Of a stretch of 7,433 nucleotides of DNA, positions 1-6,871 are shown piece after piece (the first letter of the stretch is position 1; each line of letters starts with the position of its first letter). The notes under the pieces were generated by a model that worked only from the letters and a program-made list of their open reading frames with translations, was not told the origin of the DNA and ran no database searches. Origin of the DNA: Puniceicoccales bacterium (GTDB taxonomy: Bacteria > Verrucomicrobiota > Verrucomicrobiia > Opitutales > Oceanipulchritudinaceae); the NCBI GenBank assembly GCA_030595525.1, contig JAUVDD010000079.1:1-7433 (forward strand), given 5' to 3'. The position numbers were made by a program, and so were the translations under genes.

Positions 1-2380
1 TGATGGTCAGCCCGAGACCCGTTCCTCCGAATTTACGGGCGGTGGAACTATCCAACTGGTTGAAGGCCTCAAACAAGTGGTCACGCATAGCCGGCTCAAT
101 ACCCGGACCGGAGTCCTCGACAGCTACGGCCAACTGCAGCTCTCCGTTTTCCTGTGGATGCGCACTGACACGAACAATTATTTGTCCCTTGTCAGTGAAC
201 TTGACCGCATTGCCCAACAAATTAACCAGAACCTGACGGAATCGGGTTGGATCCAGGTCAACCCGCTCGGGCACATCCGGATCGATATGGTGGAGGAGAT
301 CCAGACGTTTCTCCGTTGTGGACAAGGCAAACAAATCCAATGCATCCTCAATAAGATCCAGCACGTTGGTTTCAACTTTTTCCAATTCCAGTTTACCGGC
401 CTCAATCTTTGAAAAATCGAGGATATCCTCAATAATTCCCAACAGGCCATCGGCACTCTTCCGGATAACAGAGAGGTATTCTGTTTGTTCCTGTGAAAGG
501 TCGGTTCCTGAAAGGACTGTACACATCCCAAGGACACCATTCATAGGAGTACGGATTTCATGACTCATGTTGGCAAGGAAACGACTCTTGGTCTCATTTG
601 CTTCAGCAGCCTGGGTAGCGAGGATATTGGCCCGGTCAATTTCCGTGGAAAGTTTCTGATTAAGCATTTCGGCCCGTTCCTTGGCAGCCAGCAACGAGGC
701 TTCTGCCCGTTCACGCTGCACAGCGATTCCAAAGCCTTTACATGCTGCCCGAAGAATCGAGATTTCGGTATCACTCCACTCGTGTGTCCGCGTACAGACA
801 TCAAATCCCACAAATCCCCACATCCTGTTCTCGATGAAAATCGGTACCAACAAAATGGAACTAATGTCCTGCCCATCCATGACCTTCTGCTCCGATTCGG
901 TCATGTTCGCAGTCAGTCCCTGTACAACCTGGTTGCGGTACATGATATCCCTCCAGCGAATCAAATCAGGTTCCCATGGCAGGGAATGCATGTCCGGATT
1001 CGATAATTGGGTGGAAACATTAGGAGCCACCCACTCAAAGCGCATTGTGATAACTTCCGAATCCAATTCCTCCTCGTAGTGCTCCTCGAAAATGTAGACC
1101 CGATCCACATTAGCAGCCCATCCAATAGTGGAAAGCGCTTCCGGCATGACGGTTTCCAGGCCATGGCGAAACTCCAACAGCTTAGCCAGTGCATCGGCAA
1201 GACCTGTCAACAAGCGGTCCCGTTGCAAGAGAGATCCCTCAACCTTCTTTCGATCAGAAATATCCAGGACCAGGGAAGTGATACTTTTCAACTTTCCTTC
1301 TTCATCACGCAGGGCCCGGACAGAAATGTCTCCCCAAAACTTGGACCCGTTCTTCCTTTGAAAACGTCTTTCCACCCGATAGGCAGTCACATCTCCCTTG
1401 AGAAGGGATTGGCCCATTTTCTTACTGTTGGCTTTGTCTTCGTCAGCGGACAATTCCACCGCGTTGGGCACATCATCGAGCGTATAACCGTACAACTCTG
1501 TCCAACGATCATTAACACGTTCAAATTTGCCGTCCGGATGCATAACCGCAATCGCTGCCGCACTATTATCAAAAATACTACGGAAAAGTTTTTCCCGGTT
1601 CATGATTTCTTCGGAAAGGCGTTTTTGCCGATCCAATGCTGTCCGCAGTCGATTTCCTATTACCAACAAGACAGCAGCAATAACCGAAATTAACACCGTT
1701 AGCCGGATAACCGGTGTCTGGGCCCTGCGGATTTCAGAAATCAATCCAGCGTATGGCACTCCGGTGGCCACCACAAAGCCGGGTGAACTGTCGCCAATAG
1801 CTGCTGCCCGGGAGTAGGCAATCAGTCCAAATCCCATATCTCCACCGGGTTCGATCGTCGTCACCGCCTCAGGATGGTCGAAGGCCGCGGTCAGGAAGAT
1901 CGACTCGTGTACCTTCATCGGTACGGGATAAACCAGGATCTCTGACAAGCTGCTGTTGCCTTGTACAAGCTTTTGGATTTCATTATCCGTATTCTTGGCA
2001 TAGACTTGGACCGTTACCGGATAACCCGCAATCGGTAAACTTGCCTGGATAAAACCTTGAAACCGCCGCCTGGCTCTATTCAGGGCAGCTTCTCCCTGAT
2101 AGCGGAATGCATACATATCCTCAACGGTCATTGTCTCGGACAGGATTTCCGATTGCCGTTTCACCTCTTCCGTCACTTCCAGAAGACGCAAATATCCTTG
2201 AAGGTAGGACATCGCCCCTCCAAGGAACAGGATCAGGATTGGCATGCGAATCAGCTCCAAGCCACCTATCCCCCATTGCCGCCTGCGGCTTAGGGTGTAG
2301 AGCAACAAATGGGAGGCCAGTACCAAGGCACTGGACAACAGAAAAATATTATTCAGGAGTATGTCCCAATATAGCTGCAT
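1..2380 (-). CDS. Membrane-bound sensor histidine kinase (PAS-GAF-HisKA-HATPase), C-terminus cut by the window edge
   Basis: An open frame of 793 codons runs from the ATG at 2380 off the left edge. An in-frame TGA at 2386-2384 makes this the first possible start; there is no clear ribosome binding site. Residues 8-29 and 43-61 look like membrane helices separated by an SRRRQ loop. Residues 66-222 form an extracytoplasmic region I cannot assign, and 224-245 is a third helix. A PAS domain with PAC tail spans about 262-381 and a GAF-like domain about 388-555, followed by a probable coiled coil (555-598). The HisKA H-box [15 protein letters not shown] places the phospho-accepting His at residue 607. 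The ATPase domain shows the N-box (NLLGNAVKF, Asn724), the G1 box (EDSGPGI, Asp756), an F-box (FEAFNQLD) and GGTGLGL at the edge. By family knowledge it autophosphorylates on His607 and passes phosphate to a receiver. The BarA-like core suggests a hybrid kinase with receiver domains beyond the edge, which is inference. It lies 128 bp downstream of rsfS on the same strand. Confidence 0.95.
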   Translation of the reverse strand, partial: MQLYWDILLNNIFLLSSALVLASHLLLYTLSRRRQWGIGGLELIRMPILILFLGGAMSYLQGYLRLLEVTEEVKRQSEILSETMTVEDMYAFRYQGEAALNRARRRFQGFIQASLPIAGYPVTVQVYAKNTDNEIQKLVQGNSSLSEILVYPVPMKVHESIFLTAAFDHPEAVTTIEPGGDMGFGLIAYSRAAAIGDSSPGFVVATGVPYAGLISEIRRAQTPVIRLTVLISVIAAVLLVIGNRLRTALDRQKRLSEEIMNREKLFRSIFDNSAAAIAVMHPDGKFERVNDRWTELYGYTLDDVPNAVELSADEDKANSKKMGQSLLKGDVTAYRVERRFQRKNGSKFWGDISVRALRDEEGKLKSITSLVLDISDRKKVEGSLLQRDRLLTGLADALAKLLEFRHGLETVMPEALSTIGWAANVDRVYIFEEHYEEELDSEVITMRFEWVAPNVSTQLSNPDMHSLPWEPDLIRWRDIMYRNQVVQGLTANMTESEQKVMDGQDISSILLVPIFIENRMWGFVGFDVCTRTHEWSDTEISILRAACKGFGIAVQRERAEASLLAAKERAEMLNQKLSTEIDRANILATQAAEANETKSRFLANMSHEIRTPMNGVLGMCTVLSGTDLSQEQTEYLSVIRKSADGLLGIIEDILDFSKIEAGKLELEKVETNVLDLIEDALDLFALSTTEKRLDLLHHIDPDVPERVDLDPTRFRQVLVNLLGNAVKFTDKGQIIVRVSAHPQENGELQLAVAVEDSGPGIEPAMRDHLFEAFNQLDSSTARKFGGTGLGLTI

Positions 2381-2508
2381 TACTCAAACATTAGGCAAAG
2401 TAGGTGATTCTCTAAGATTTGCACGCTAAAAGCGATGAGGGTCAGTTTCGACTGAACCAAACCGCCTACCCTTCTCAGGAAAGCGCCCGTTCTAGAATGG
2501 TAACTGTG
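2381..2508. other. rsfS-kinase intergenic region
   Basis: This 128-bp gap separates the rsfS stop from the start of the histidine kinase gene on the same (minus) strand. I see no convincing sigma-70 promoter for the kinase. The gap contains two small hairpins (reported separately), so partial read-through from rsfS is possible. No small gene is evident. Confidence 0.5.
2424..2458 (-). terminator. Possible weak double hairpin downstream of rsfS
   Basis: At 2440-2458 the plus strand reads GGTCAGT, loop TTCG, then ACTGAACC: seven base pairs with one bulged A. Next to it, at 2424-2434, CGCT and AGCG pair around AAA. On the minus strand these follow the rsfS stop by about 50 bases. Neither is followed by a real T-tract (only a CTTTTAG run inside the second hairpin), so this could be an attenuator, an mRNA-stabilising structure or chance. 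The pairing is visible; the function is a guess. Confidence 0.25.
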
Positions 2509-2874
2509 CTACCACTCAATCAGGGTTCCGTCTTTCCAAAGTCCCTCCAGGTTAAAGAAGTCACGCATCTCTTTTGTGAAGATGTGAACCATGAAATCGA
2601 ATGCATCCACGACAACCCAACCAGACTGGTCGCCAACACCCGAGACAACTGCTTCCTGGCCTGAGGATTCCAGGCTGTCCGCAACAGTCTGGCTTAAGGC
2701 CCTTAAATGCGGGTTGCTGGTACCGGTCACAATGATGAAGTAGTCAGTGATTGAAGAGATATCGCCCACTTGCAGGACATGTAGATGTTCCGCCTTTTTT
2801 TGGTCCAGTGCATGAATGCACTGCTGGATTGATTCCGGAAGGGTGTTCTCTTGTTTCTTCGCGATAGCTGCCAT
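2509..2874 (-). CDS. rsfS: Ribosomal silencing factor RsfS (Iojap/YbeB family)
   Basis: The 121-residue product matches the RsfS family in length and motifs. Residues 38-60 carry the conserved DISSITDYFIIVTGTS block. Residues 85-113 carry the signature GWVVVDAFDFMVHIF and then MRDFFNLEGLW. By family knowledge RsfS binds ribosomal protein L14 (uL14) on the 50S subunit and blocks joining with 30S, lowering translation under nutrient limitation. It acts in the cytoplasm. The start is fixed by an in-frame TAA four codons upstream (2886-2884); there is no Shine-Dalgarno sequence before the ATG. The stop is TAG at 2511-2509. The gene lies 96 bp downstream of nadD on the same strand, a pairing common in bacteria that supports both calls. 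A strong promoter-like sequence sits about 30-60 bp upstream, so it is probably also transcribed independently of nadD. The first 15 or so residues are a variable, polar extension. Confidence 0.95.
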   Translation of the reverse strand: MAAIAKKQENTLPESIQQCIHALDQKKAEHLHVLQVGDISSITDYFIIVTGTSNPHLRALSQTVADSLESSGQEAVVSGVGDQSGWVVVDAFDFMVHIFTKEMRDFFNLEGLWKDGTLIEW

Positions 2875-2905
2875 AAAATTGATTTAATCGTACTACGAGT
2901 TCCTG

Positions 2906-2933
2906 TTTATAAAAATGCGAGATGGCTTGTCAA
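2906..2933 (-). promoter_or_regulatory. Near-consensus sigma-70 promoter for rsfS
   Basis: Read on the minus strand, a perfect -35 box TTGACA (2933-2928) is followed after 16 bp by a -10 box TATAAA (2911-2906; 5 of 6 bases match TATAAT). A transcription start near 2899 would give a leader of about 25 nt before the rsfS ATG at 2874. It lies in the nadD-rsfS gap, downstream of the nadD stop. The boxes are seen in the sequence; activity is inferred. Confidence 0.6.
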
Positions 2934-2970
2934 CAGGGCATCACAGGATTCATCCCAATGTTGATCGAGT

Positions 2971-3561
2971 TCAGGTATACAGGCCATGTTCCTTTATAAA
3001 GTTTTCCACCTGCAGAGGAACCAAACCGGCGAGGGAAACCTTCTTCGACAACCGTCTTCGTACCTCTGTGGCACTCACTCGCATCAACGGATTATCCACC
3101 GGATAAAGGGTAAGCCCCTTGATCCCGGGCCAATCCAGCGCATAGCCGGGACGCTTCAACAAGATGAAGCGGACTTTGTACACGAGTTTTTCGATACCAT
3201 ACCAATCAGACAAATGAGCCAACTGGTCCGATCCTATTATCCAGAACAAGTGACAATTCGGATACACACGTTCAACATGTTCGATGGTGTCCAGCGTATA
3301 ACTGGGTCCATTTCGCTCCAACTCACCCTCCCAGATGCTGAATTTGGTCTCATGGGCAATACCTCTTCGAATCATCTCGACACGTTGCTTTGGGGTAGCT
3401 GCTGGTGGATTGCCCTTTAACGGGTTTTGGCCAGCCGGGACAAAGGATACACTGTGCAAATTCAAGTATTCCGCAGCAGAGCGTGCCATTTCCAAATGGC
3501 CACAATGAAAAGGATCAAAGGTTCCTCCAAAAAAACCGATACGTCGTTTTGCCCGTAACAT
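2971..3561 (-). CDS. nadD: Nicotinate-nucleotide adenylyltransferase NadD
   Basis: The 196-residue protein is a full-length NadD. It makes nicotinate adenine dinucleotide from nicotinate mononucleotide and ATP, the step before NAD synthetase, in the cytoplasm. The nucleotidyltransferase motif GGTFDPFHCGH is at residues 12-22, with the histidines at 19 and 22 that bind ATP phosphates. NPLK (46-49) corresponds to the substrate-loop PxxK region. PSYTLDTIEHV (86-96) and IIGSDQL (108-114) are typical family blocks. VSATEVRRRL (162-171) is the ISxTxIR ATP-binding motif. The C-terminus VENFIKEHGLY is also characteristic. The ATG at 3561 is the only ATG after an in-frame TGA 12 codons upstream, and no Shine-Dalgarno sequence is seen. 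The stop is TGA. It is followed by rsfS and divergent from the ExoD-family gene. Confidence 0.96.
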   Translation of the reverse strand: MLRAKRRIGFFGGTFDPFHCGHLEMARSAAEYLNLHSVSFVPAGQNPLKGNPPAATPKQRVEMIRRGIAHETKFSIWEGELERNGPSYTLDTIEHVERVYPNCHLFWIIGSDQLAHLSDWYGIEKLVYKVRFILLKRPGYALDWPGIKGLTLYPVDNPLMRVSATEVRRRLSKKVSLAGLVPLQVENFIKEHGLYT

Positions 3562-3692
3562 TACAATGAATATGTAGCGAAATTTTTCAATCGATCAATG
3601 CAAGCTTCCATTTTCTTGGTATTTTATTGAAAATTTTATGTTTCACAAAGCGATGTTGCCACCCTCACGTTGTATTGTCAGCTTTTAACACG
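3562..3692. other. Divergent intergenic region, nadD / ExoD-family gene
   Basis: This 131-bp AT-rich gap must hold the promoters of both divergent genes. On the minus strand a modest candidate for nadD is TTGATC (3598-3593), an 18-bp spacer and CATATT (3574-3569), each 4 of 6 matches. It would leave only a very short leader. On the plus strand I see no convincing -35/-10 pair for the ExoD-family gene; the run TTGAAAATTTTATG near 3627-3640 is AT-rich but poorly spaced. No small gene is supported here. Confidence 0.35.
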
Positions 3693-4322
3693 ATGTCTCA
3701 ACAGAAGCTATCGGAAGAGCTAAGGACCCTCCTGCAGACAGATGCAGAAGCATTGACTATCGCCCAGTTGGTGGATCGAGTCGGAGATCGGGGATTCGGT
3801 TTGCTCCTGCTCGTCTTGTCGCTTCCAAGTGCCCTACCCGTTCCTGCGGCGGGATACAGCGTGCCCTTTGGTATTCTGCTCGTCGTTTTAGCTGTGCAAA
3901 TGCTTGTCGGGAAAACTCATCCAGTATTCCCAAAGCGATTGCAACGTGTGACATTAAGCAAATCCCTTGCTGAGAAACTCCTCAATGGAGCCTCATGGAT
4001 CTTCGAAAAGCTGGAGTGGATTGTCCGACCACGCATGAAATGGGTCGGCCAAAGGATTGGCCTGACCTTGATGGGGGTTTTAGTCATGATCATGGCCATT
4101 CTCATGATGATTCCCATCCCCCTGACAAATAGTTTTCCCGCCATGGTCATCTTCCTGATTGGTGTCGGTCTCACTGAAGAGGATGGAGTTTTTGCCATCC
4201 TGGCCTGCTTTGTCGGAGTCTTTGCGGTGCTCCTTTACGGTGGACTGATCTGGGCAATGATACTTTACGGTCCCGAAGTTGCAGAAACGATCAAGGAGTC
4301 AATCCGATCATTTCTCGGCTAA
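3693..4322 (+). CDS. ExoD-family (exopolysaccharide synthesis) integral membrane protein
   Basis: The 209-residue protein resembles the ExoD family: an N-terminal amphipathic segment, then LVDRVGDRGFGLLLLVLSLPSALP and PFGILLVVLAVQMLVGKTHPVFP, a conserved pattern in residues 27-80. A basic linker (KRLQRVTLSKSLAEKLL, then VRPRMKWVGQR) precedes three more hydrophobic segments at about 122-143, 148-165 and 167-193. The motif IPIPLTNSFPA (140-150) and GLTEEDG (159-165) are also family-like. ExoD proteins are inner-membrane proteins linked genetically to exopolysaccharide production in rhizobia, but the biochemical role is unclear. I chose the ATG at 3693. The frame is open back to a TTG at 3627, but those 22 residues (rich in Cys and His, no helix) do not look like part of the family, and 209 residues fits its usual length. 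No Shine-Dalgarno sequence precedes either start. The gene ends 6 bp from the converging GH13 gene. No exopolysaccharide genes are nearby. Confidence 0.85.
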   Translation: MSQQKLSEELRTLLQTDAEALTIAQLVDRVGDRGFGLLLLVLSLPSALPVPAAGYSVPFGILLVVLAVQMLVGKTHPVFPKRLQRVTLSKSLAEKLLNGASWIFEKLEWIVRPRMKWVGQRIGLTLMGVLVMIMAILMMIPIPLTNSFPAMVIFLIGVGLTEEDGVFAILACFVGVFAVLLYGGLIWAMILYGPEVAETIKESIRSFLG

Positions 4323-4328
4323 AAAGCC

Positions 4329-6764
4329 TCATTTCCTCTGAACAAATAATCCACACGACAAGGGCGGAACTGAAACGGTTTCACCTTGCATGGCAAATTT
4401 CGGCTCCTCTAGAACAGGATCACCCCAGCGCTCGGTATCCGATATCTGGTCAAATGATTCCATTTTGTTGTCGGTGAATTGCAATATACGATATTCGTAT
4501 CCAGGATTCATGACAAACAGGAGTCGTTCTGAACCGGATAACCATCCAGCATTATAAATTATTCCAAATGCCACATCATTCCTGCTTGTAATGAAATACC
4601 CATTACCAGGAAAACTATCCAGGCGCACATACCGACCCAACTCACTCAAGCGGAATGCGATCCACTTGCGGAAATATTCCACCGTGCCCGAGTGCTCGGC
4701 CATTCTGTCATAAGGTATAGCGTTTAAATCACCCCGGAGATAGGTATTATTTGTCCCGCCTTTTGACTTCATCATGTCCATGCCGCTGGACACCATAGGT
4801 ATACCAACGGACATCATCAGCATTCCGGTCATTATATGTGTGCGGCGGCGATCAGCTTCAGTCGGACGATGACCATCGTGATTGCTGTTCTCAGAAATTT
4901 TATCTATCCAGCACCGGTCATCATGGGATGCCACATAATTGACACTCTGGGCGGGGAATCTACTCCAGTCCGGCGTAGAGCCTCGCATGAAGAAACCCAC
5001 ATCACGACTCTCTGCCTGATTTGTAACATACTTTCTGGCAAACTCCCTGTATCCATCATTCCACGACGCAAACCCAGTTTCCCTCAACTGTTTACCAATG
5101 TGTCCGCGAAAGCTCCAGGGTTCAGCAATGAGGATAATCTCCGGCTTAACAGCCTTTAATTCCTTTTCCAACCAGGAGAAGGTTTCCACACCTATCAATT
5201 CCCCCAAGTCGAAGCGAAAGCCATCCACATCATACGCTCGAATCCAATGTACCAGGCTGTCGCGGATCAATCGCCGAACCATGGGTGTATTGGCATCCAG
5301 AGTATTTCCACATCCACTGTGGTTCTCATAATGCCCGTCATTGGTCAGCAAAAAGTAATATTCCTTGTCCAGATACTGTAGAAAGTTCGGTTCACCGACA
5401 TGATTATAAACCACATCCAACAACACCGCCATGCCCTGCTGATGAAAGCAACGAACGGTTTCACGGAATTCAACAATCTGATCAAGTTTAGTCGGATCCT
5501 TGCAATACTGACTGGCCGGAGAGAAATAATTTATCGGCATGTAGCCCCATGCGTATTGCTCCTTATCAATGGAATCAAACTCATGCAGCGGTTGCAACTC
5601 AACTGCATTCACTCCGAGTTGCTTCAAGTAAAAAGCTTCGTCCTCAATCCACTTGTTCAGACCACGGAACCCGAGTCTCTCTTCGTCGCTCATCGAGACA
5701 GGAGCATTCGCTGTCAAATCACGAACATGCGCCTCGGCGATGATAAGGTCGTGCCAGTTGGGTGCCTTGAAAGGAATATGTTCTGTCTGGAAAAAATCCT
5801 CGTCCACGACAATTCCCGGACCAAGTGGACCACATACTGCCTTCGCGTATAGATCGATTATGCGAAAGTCCGGATCGAAATAACCAGACTCCTCGACCTC
5901 CTGTCCGGTCACCGCATAATGATAAAACCAGCCATGGTAGCTTCCATCCAGGCTAATTTCCCATACCTGATTCTCAGTTAGCTCCATTTCTATAGGCTCA
6001 CCTTCAGGTCCATCCTGATCATCAAACAGATAAAGACTCACTGATTTGGCGCGTGGGGCAAACAAACGGAACCGGGTCAAACCATCTTCGATGATTGCCC
6101 CAAAGGGCCCCTCAGCGTCCATGCTTTTTAGGAACACTCCCGGATTTAGACGGATCGATTCGACCGTCTCCCCAATTTTAGCGAACAATCTACGACCCTC
6201 GCCTTGGTTTAGTGGCAAGGGAGTTTTGAACCGGAATAAATGCCGACCACTCCGTTCCGAAGAGAATAGGTAATTCTTGATCCCAAGTTTATCGATGTGG
6301 GTATTTCGGGCGTCTTCAGGAACATCTATCCAGACACCCGATCCAGTAACAAACTTGAAGTTCGCATTTTCGATGTGAGAAAAATCCTCCTCAGAAATAG
6401 TCAAAACCTGACAGGATTGTCCCATGACAACTCCCGGGTTCATCTGCCAGTCCTTTTCACCAATCGCCTCATCCCATCCATTGAAGCTGCCGGTTACATA
6501 GTAGTCCTCATCCTCATCAAAGTCCTCGAGCAGGATATCAGGCAGAACAAACTTCAATTTGCCGTCCCTTCCAAAATATCCGCCTTGCAATCCAAATTGT
6601 TCCGGCACAAACCGCCTGATTGATTTCAGGTTAAGTTTGTCTTCCCCCCACCACAGTTCAGGAGGATTCTTACCCTTCCAATCCTTGGTAAAACTGACCA
6701 CCCCGGAATCCAAAGCGGTCCAGGCAGCCCAGTTGATATGTGTTCTTTCTATCACAACATCCAT
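4329..6764 (-). CDS. GH13 alpha-amylase-family enzyme, glycogen/starch debranching (pullulanase/isoamylase) type
   Basis: The 811-residue protein has a complete GH13 catalytic barrel. Region I is DVVYNH (450-455). Region II is DGFRFD, with nucleophile Asp519 and Arg517. Region III is ILIAEPW, with acid/base Glu548. Region IV is ASHDD, with His614 and Asp615. YAWGYMPINYFSP (404-416) and SGCGNTLD (483-490) resemble the YNWGY and GxGN motifs of pullulanases, isoamylases and GlgX, so alpha-1,6 debranching is more likely than simple amylase activity. Ahead of the barrel are two beta-sandwich-like modules: one at about 85-165 with VTGSFNGW, as in glycogen-binding AMPK/CBM48 domains, and one at about 220-310 (FRLFAPRAKSVSLYLFDD), a typical debranching-enzyme N domain. 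A C-terminal beta domain follows from about 715. There is no signal peptide or membrane segment, suggesting cytoplasmic action on storage glucan. The ATG at 6764 directly follows an in-frame TGA (6770-6768), and no ribosome binding site is seen. It is divergent from mnmA. Exact substrate and subfamily cannot be settled here. Confidence 0.92.
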   Translation of the reverse strand: MDVVIERTHINWAAWTALDSGVVSFTKDWKGKNPPELWWGEDKLNLKSIRRFVPEQFGLQGGYFGRDGKLKFVLPDILLEDFDEDEDYYVTGSFNGWDEAIGEKDWQMNPGVVMGQSCQVLTISEEDFSHIENANFKFVTGSGVWIDVPEDARNTHIDKLGIKNYLFSSERSGRHLFRFKTPLPLNQGEGRRLFAKIGETVESIRLNPGVFLKSMDAEGPFGAIIEDGLTRFRLFAPRAKSVSLYLFDDQDGPEGEPIEMELTENQVWEISLDGSYHGWFYHYAVTGQEVEESGYFDPDFRIIDLYAKAVCGPLGPGIVVDEDFFQTEHIPFKAPNWHDLIIAEAHVRDLTANAPVSMSDEERLGFRGLNKWIEDEAFYLKQLGVNAVELQPLHEFDSIDKEQYAWGYMPINYFSPASQYCKDPTKLDQIVEFRETVRCFHQQGMAVLLDVVYNHVGEPNFLQYLDKEYYFLLTNDGHYENHSGCGNTLDANTPMVRRLIRDSLVHWIRAYDVDGFRFDLGELIGVETFSWLEKELKAVKPEIILIAEPWSFRGHIGKQLRETGFASWNDGYREFARKYVTNQAESRDVGFFMRGSTPDWSRFPAQSVNYVASHDDRCWIDKISENSNHDGHRPTEADRRRTHIMTGMLMMSVGIPMVSSGMDMMKSKGGTNNTYLRGDLNAIPYDRMAEHSGTVEYFRKWIAFRLSELGRYVRLDSFPGNGYFITSRNDVAFGIIYNAGWLSGSERLLFVMNPGYEYRILQFTDNKMESFDQISDTERWGDPVLEEPKFAMQGETVSVPPLSCGLFVQRK

Positions 6765-6870
6765 ATTTCAATAGCCGCGAGTTTGCTTCACTCCCTTCCC
6801 TTGGCAATAATTGTTTCTAACCTTCGCTTACCTTGACTTCATTCACTAGCCGCGCTCACTTGTTTGCATC
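6765..6870. promoter_or_regulatory. Divergent intergenic region, GH13 enzyme / mnmA
   Basis: This 106-bp gap separates two divergent starts, so it should carry both promoters. I find only fragments: TTGGCA (6801-6806) and TTGACT (6833-6838) on the plus strand, neither with a good -10 box at proper spacing. It also contains the imperfect direct repeat reported separately. No small gene is supported. Confidence 0.4.
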
Positions 6871-6871
6871 A
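6772..6871 (+). repeat. Imperfect two-part direct repeat, TAGCCGCG...GTTTGCWTCA
   Basis: The first copy has TAGCCGCG at 6772-6779 and GTTTGCTTCA at 6781-6790. The second copy has TAGCCGCG at 6847-6854 and GTTTGCATCA at 6862-6871. The first part is identical and the second matches 9 of 10 bases. The gap between the parts is 1 base in one copy and 7 in the other. One copy sits just upstream of the GH13 start; the other runs into the first base of the mnmA ATG. This may be a regulatory motif, a relic of a small duplication, or chance. Confidence 0.4.

Noticed and set aside
178..876. Two minus-strand open frames of 103-120 codons inside the kinase gene
   Set aside because: They are out of frame with the kinase, which stays open through the same region with H-box and N-box motifs.
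1007..1693. A 228-codon open frame on the plus strand
   Set aside because: It lies antisense to the PAS and GAF part of the histidine kinase, whose frame has clear domains. Its translation shows no recognisable motifs.
3627..3642. TTGAAA...TTATG as a promoter for the ExoD-family gene
   Set aside because: No -10-like sequence lies 16-18 bp after the TTGAAA, and no good -35 lies before the AT-rich run.
4317..4328. GGCT-AAAA-AGCC hairpin at the convergent junction, as a bidirectional terminator
   Set aside because: The stem is only 4 bp and does not extend, and there is no T-tract on either strand, so it is too weak to call.
5400..5852. A 150-codon open frame on the plus strand
   Set aside because: It is antisense to the GH13 catalytic barrel and lacks any family motif or ribosome binding site.
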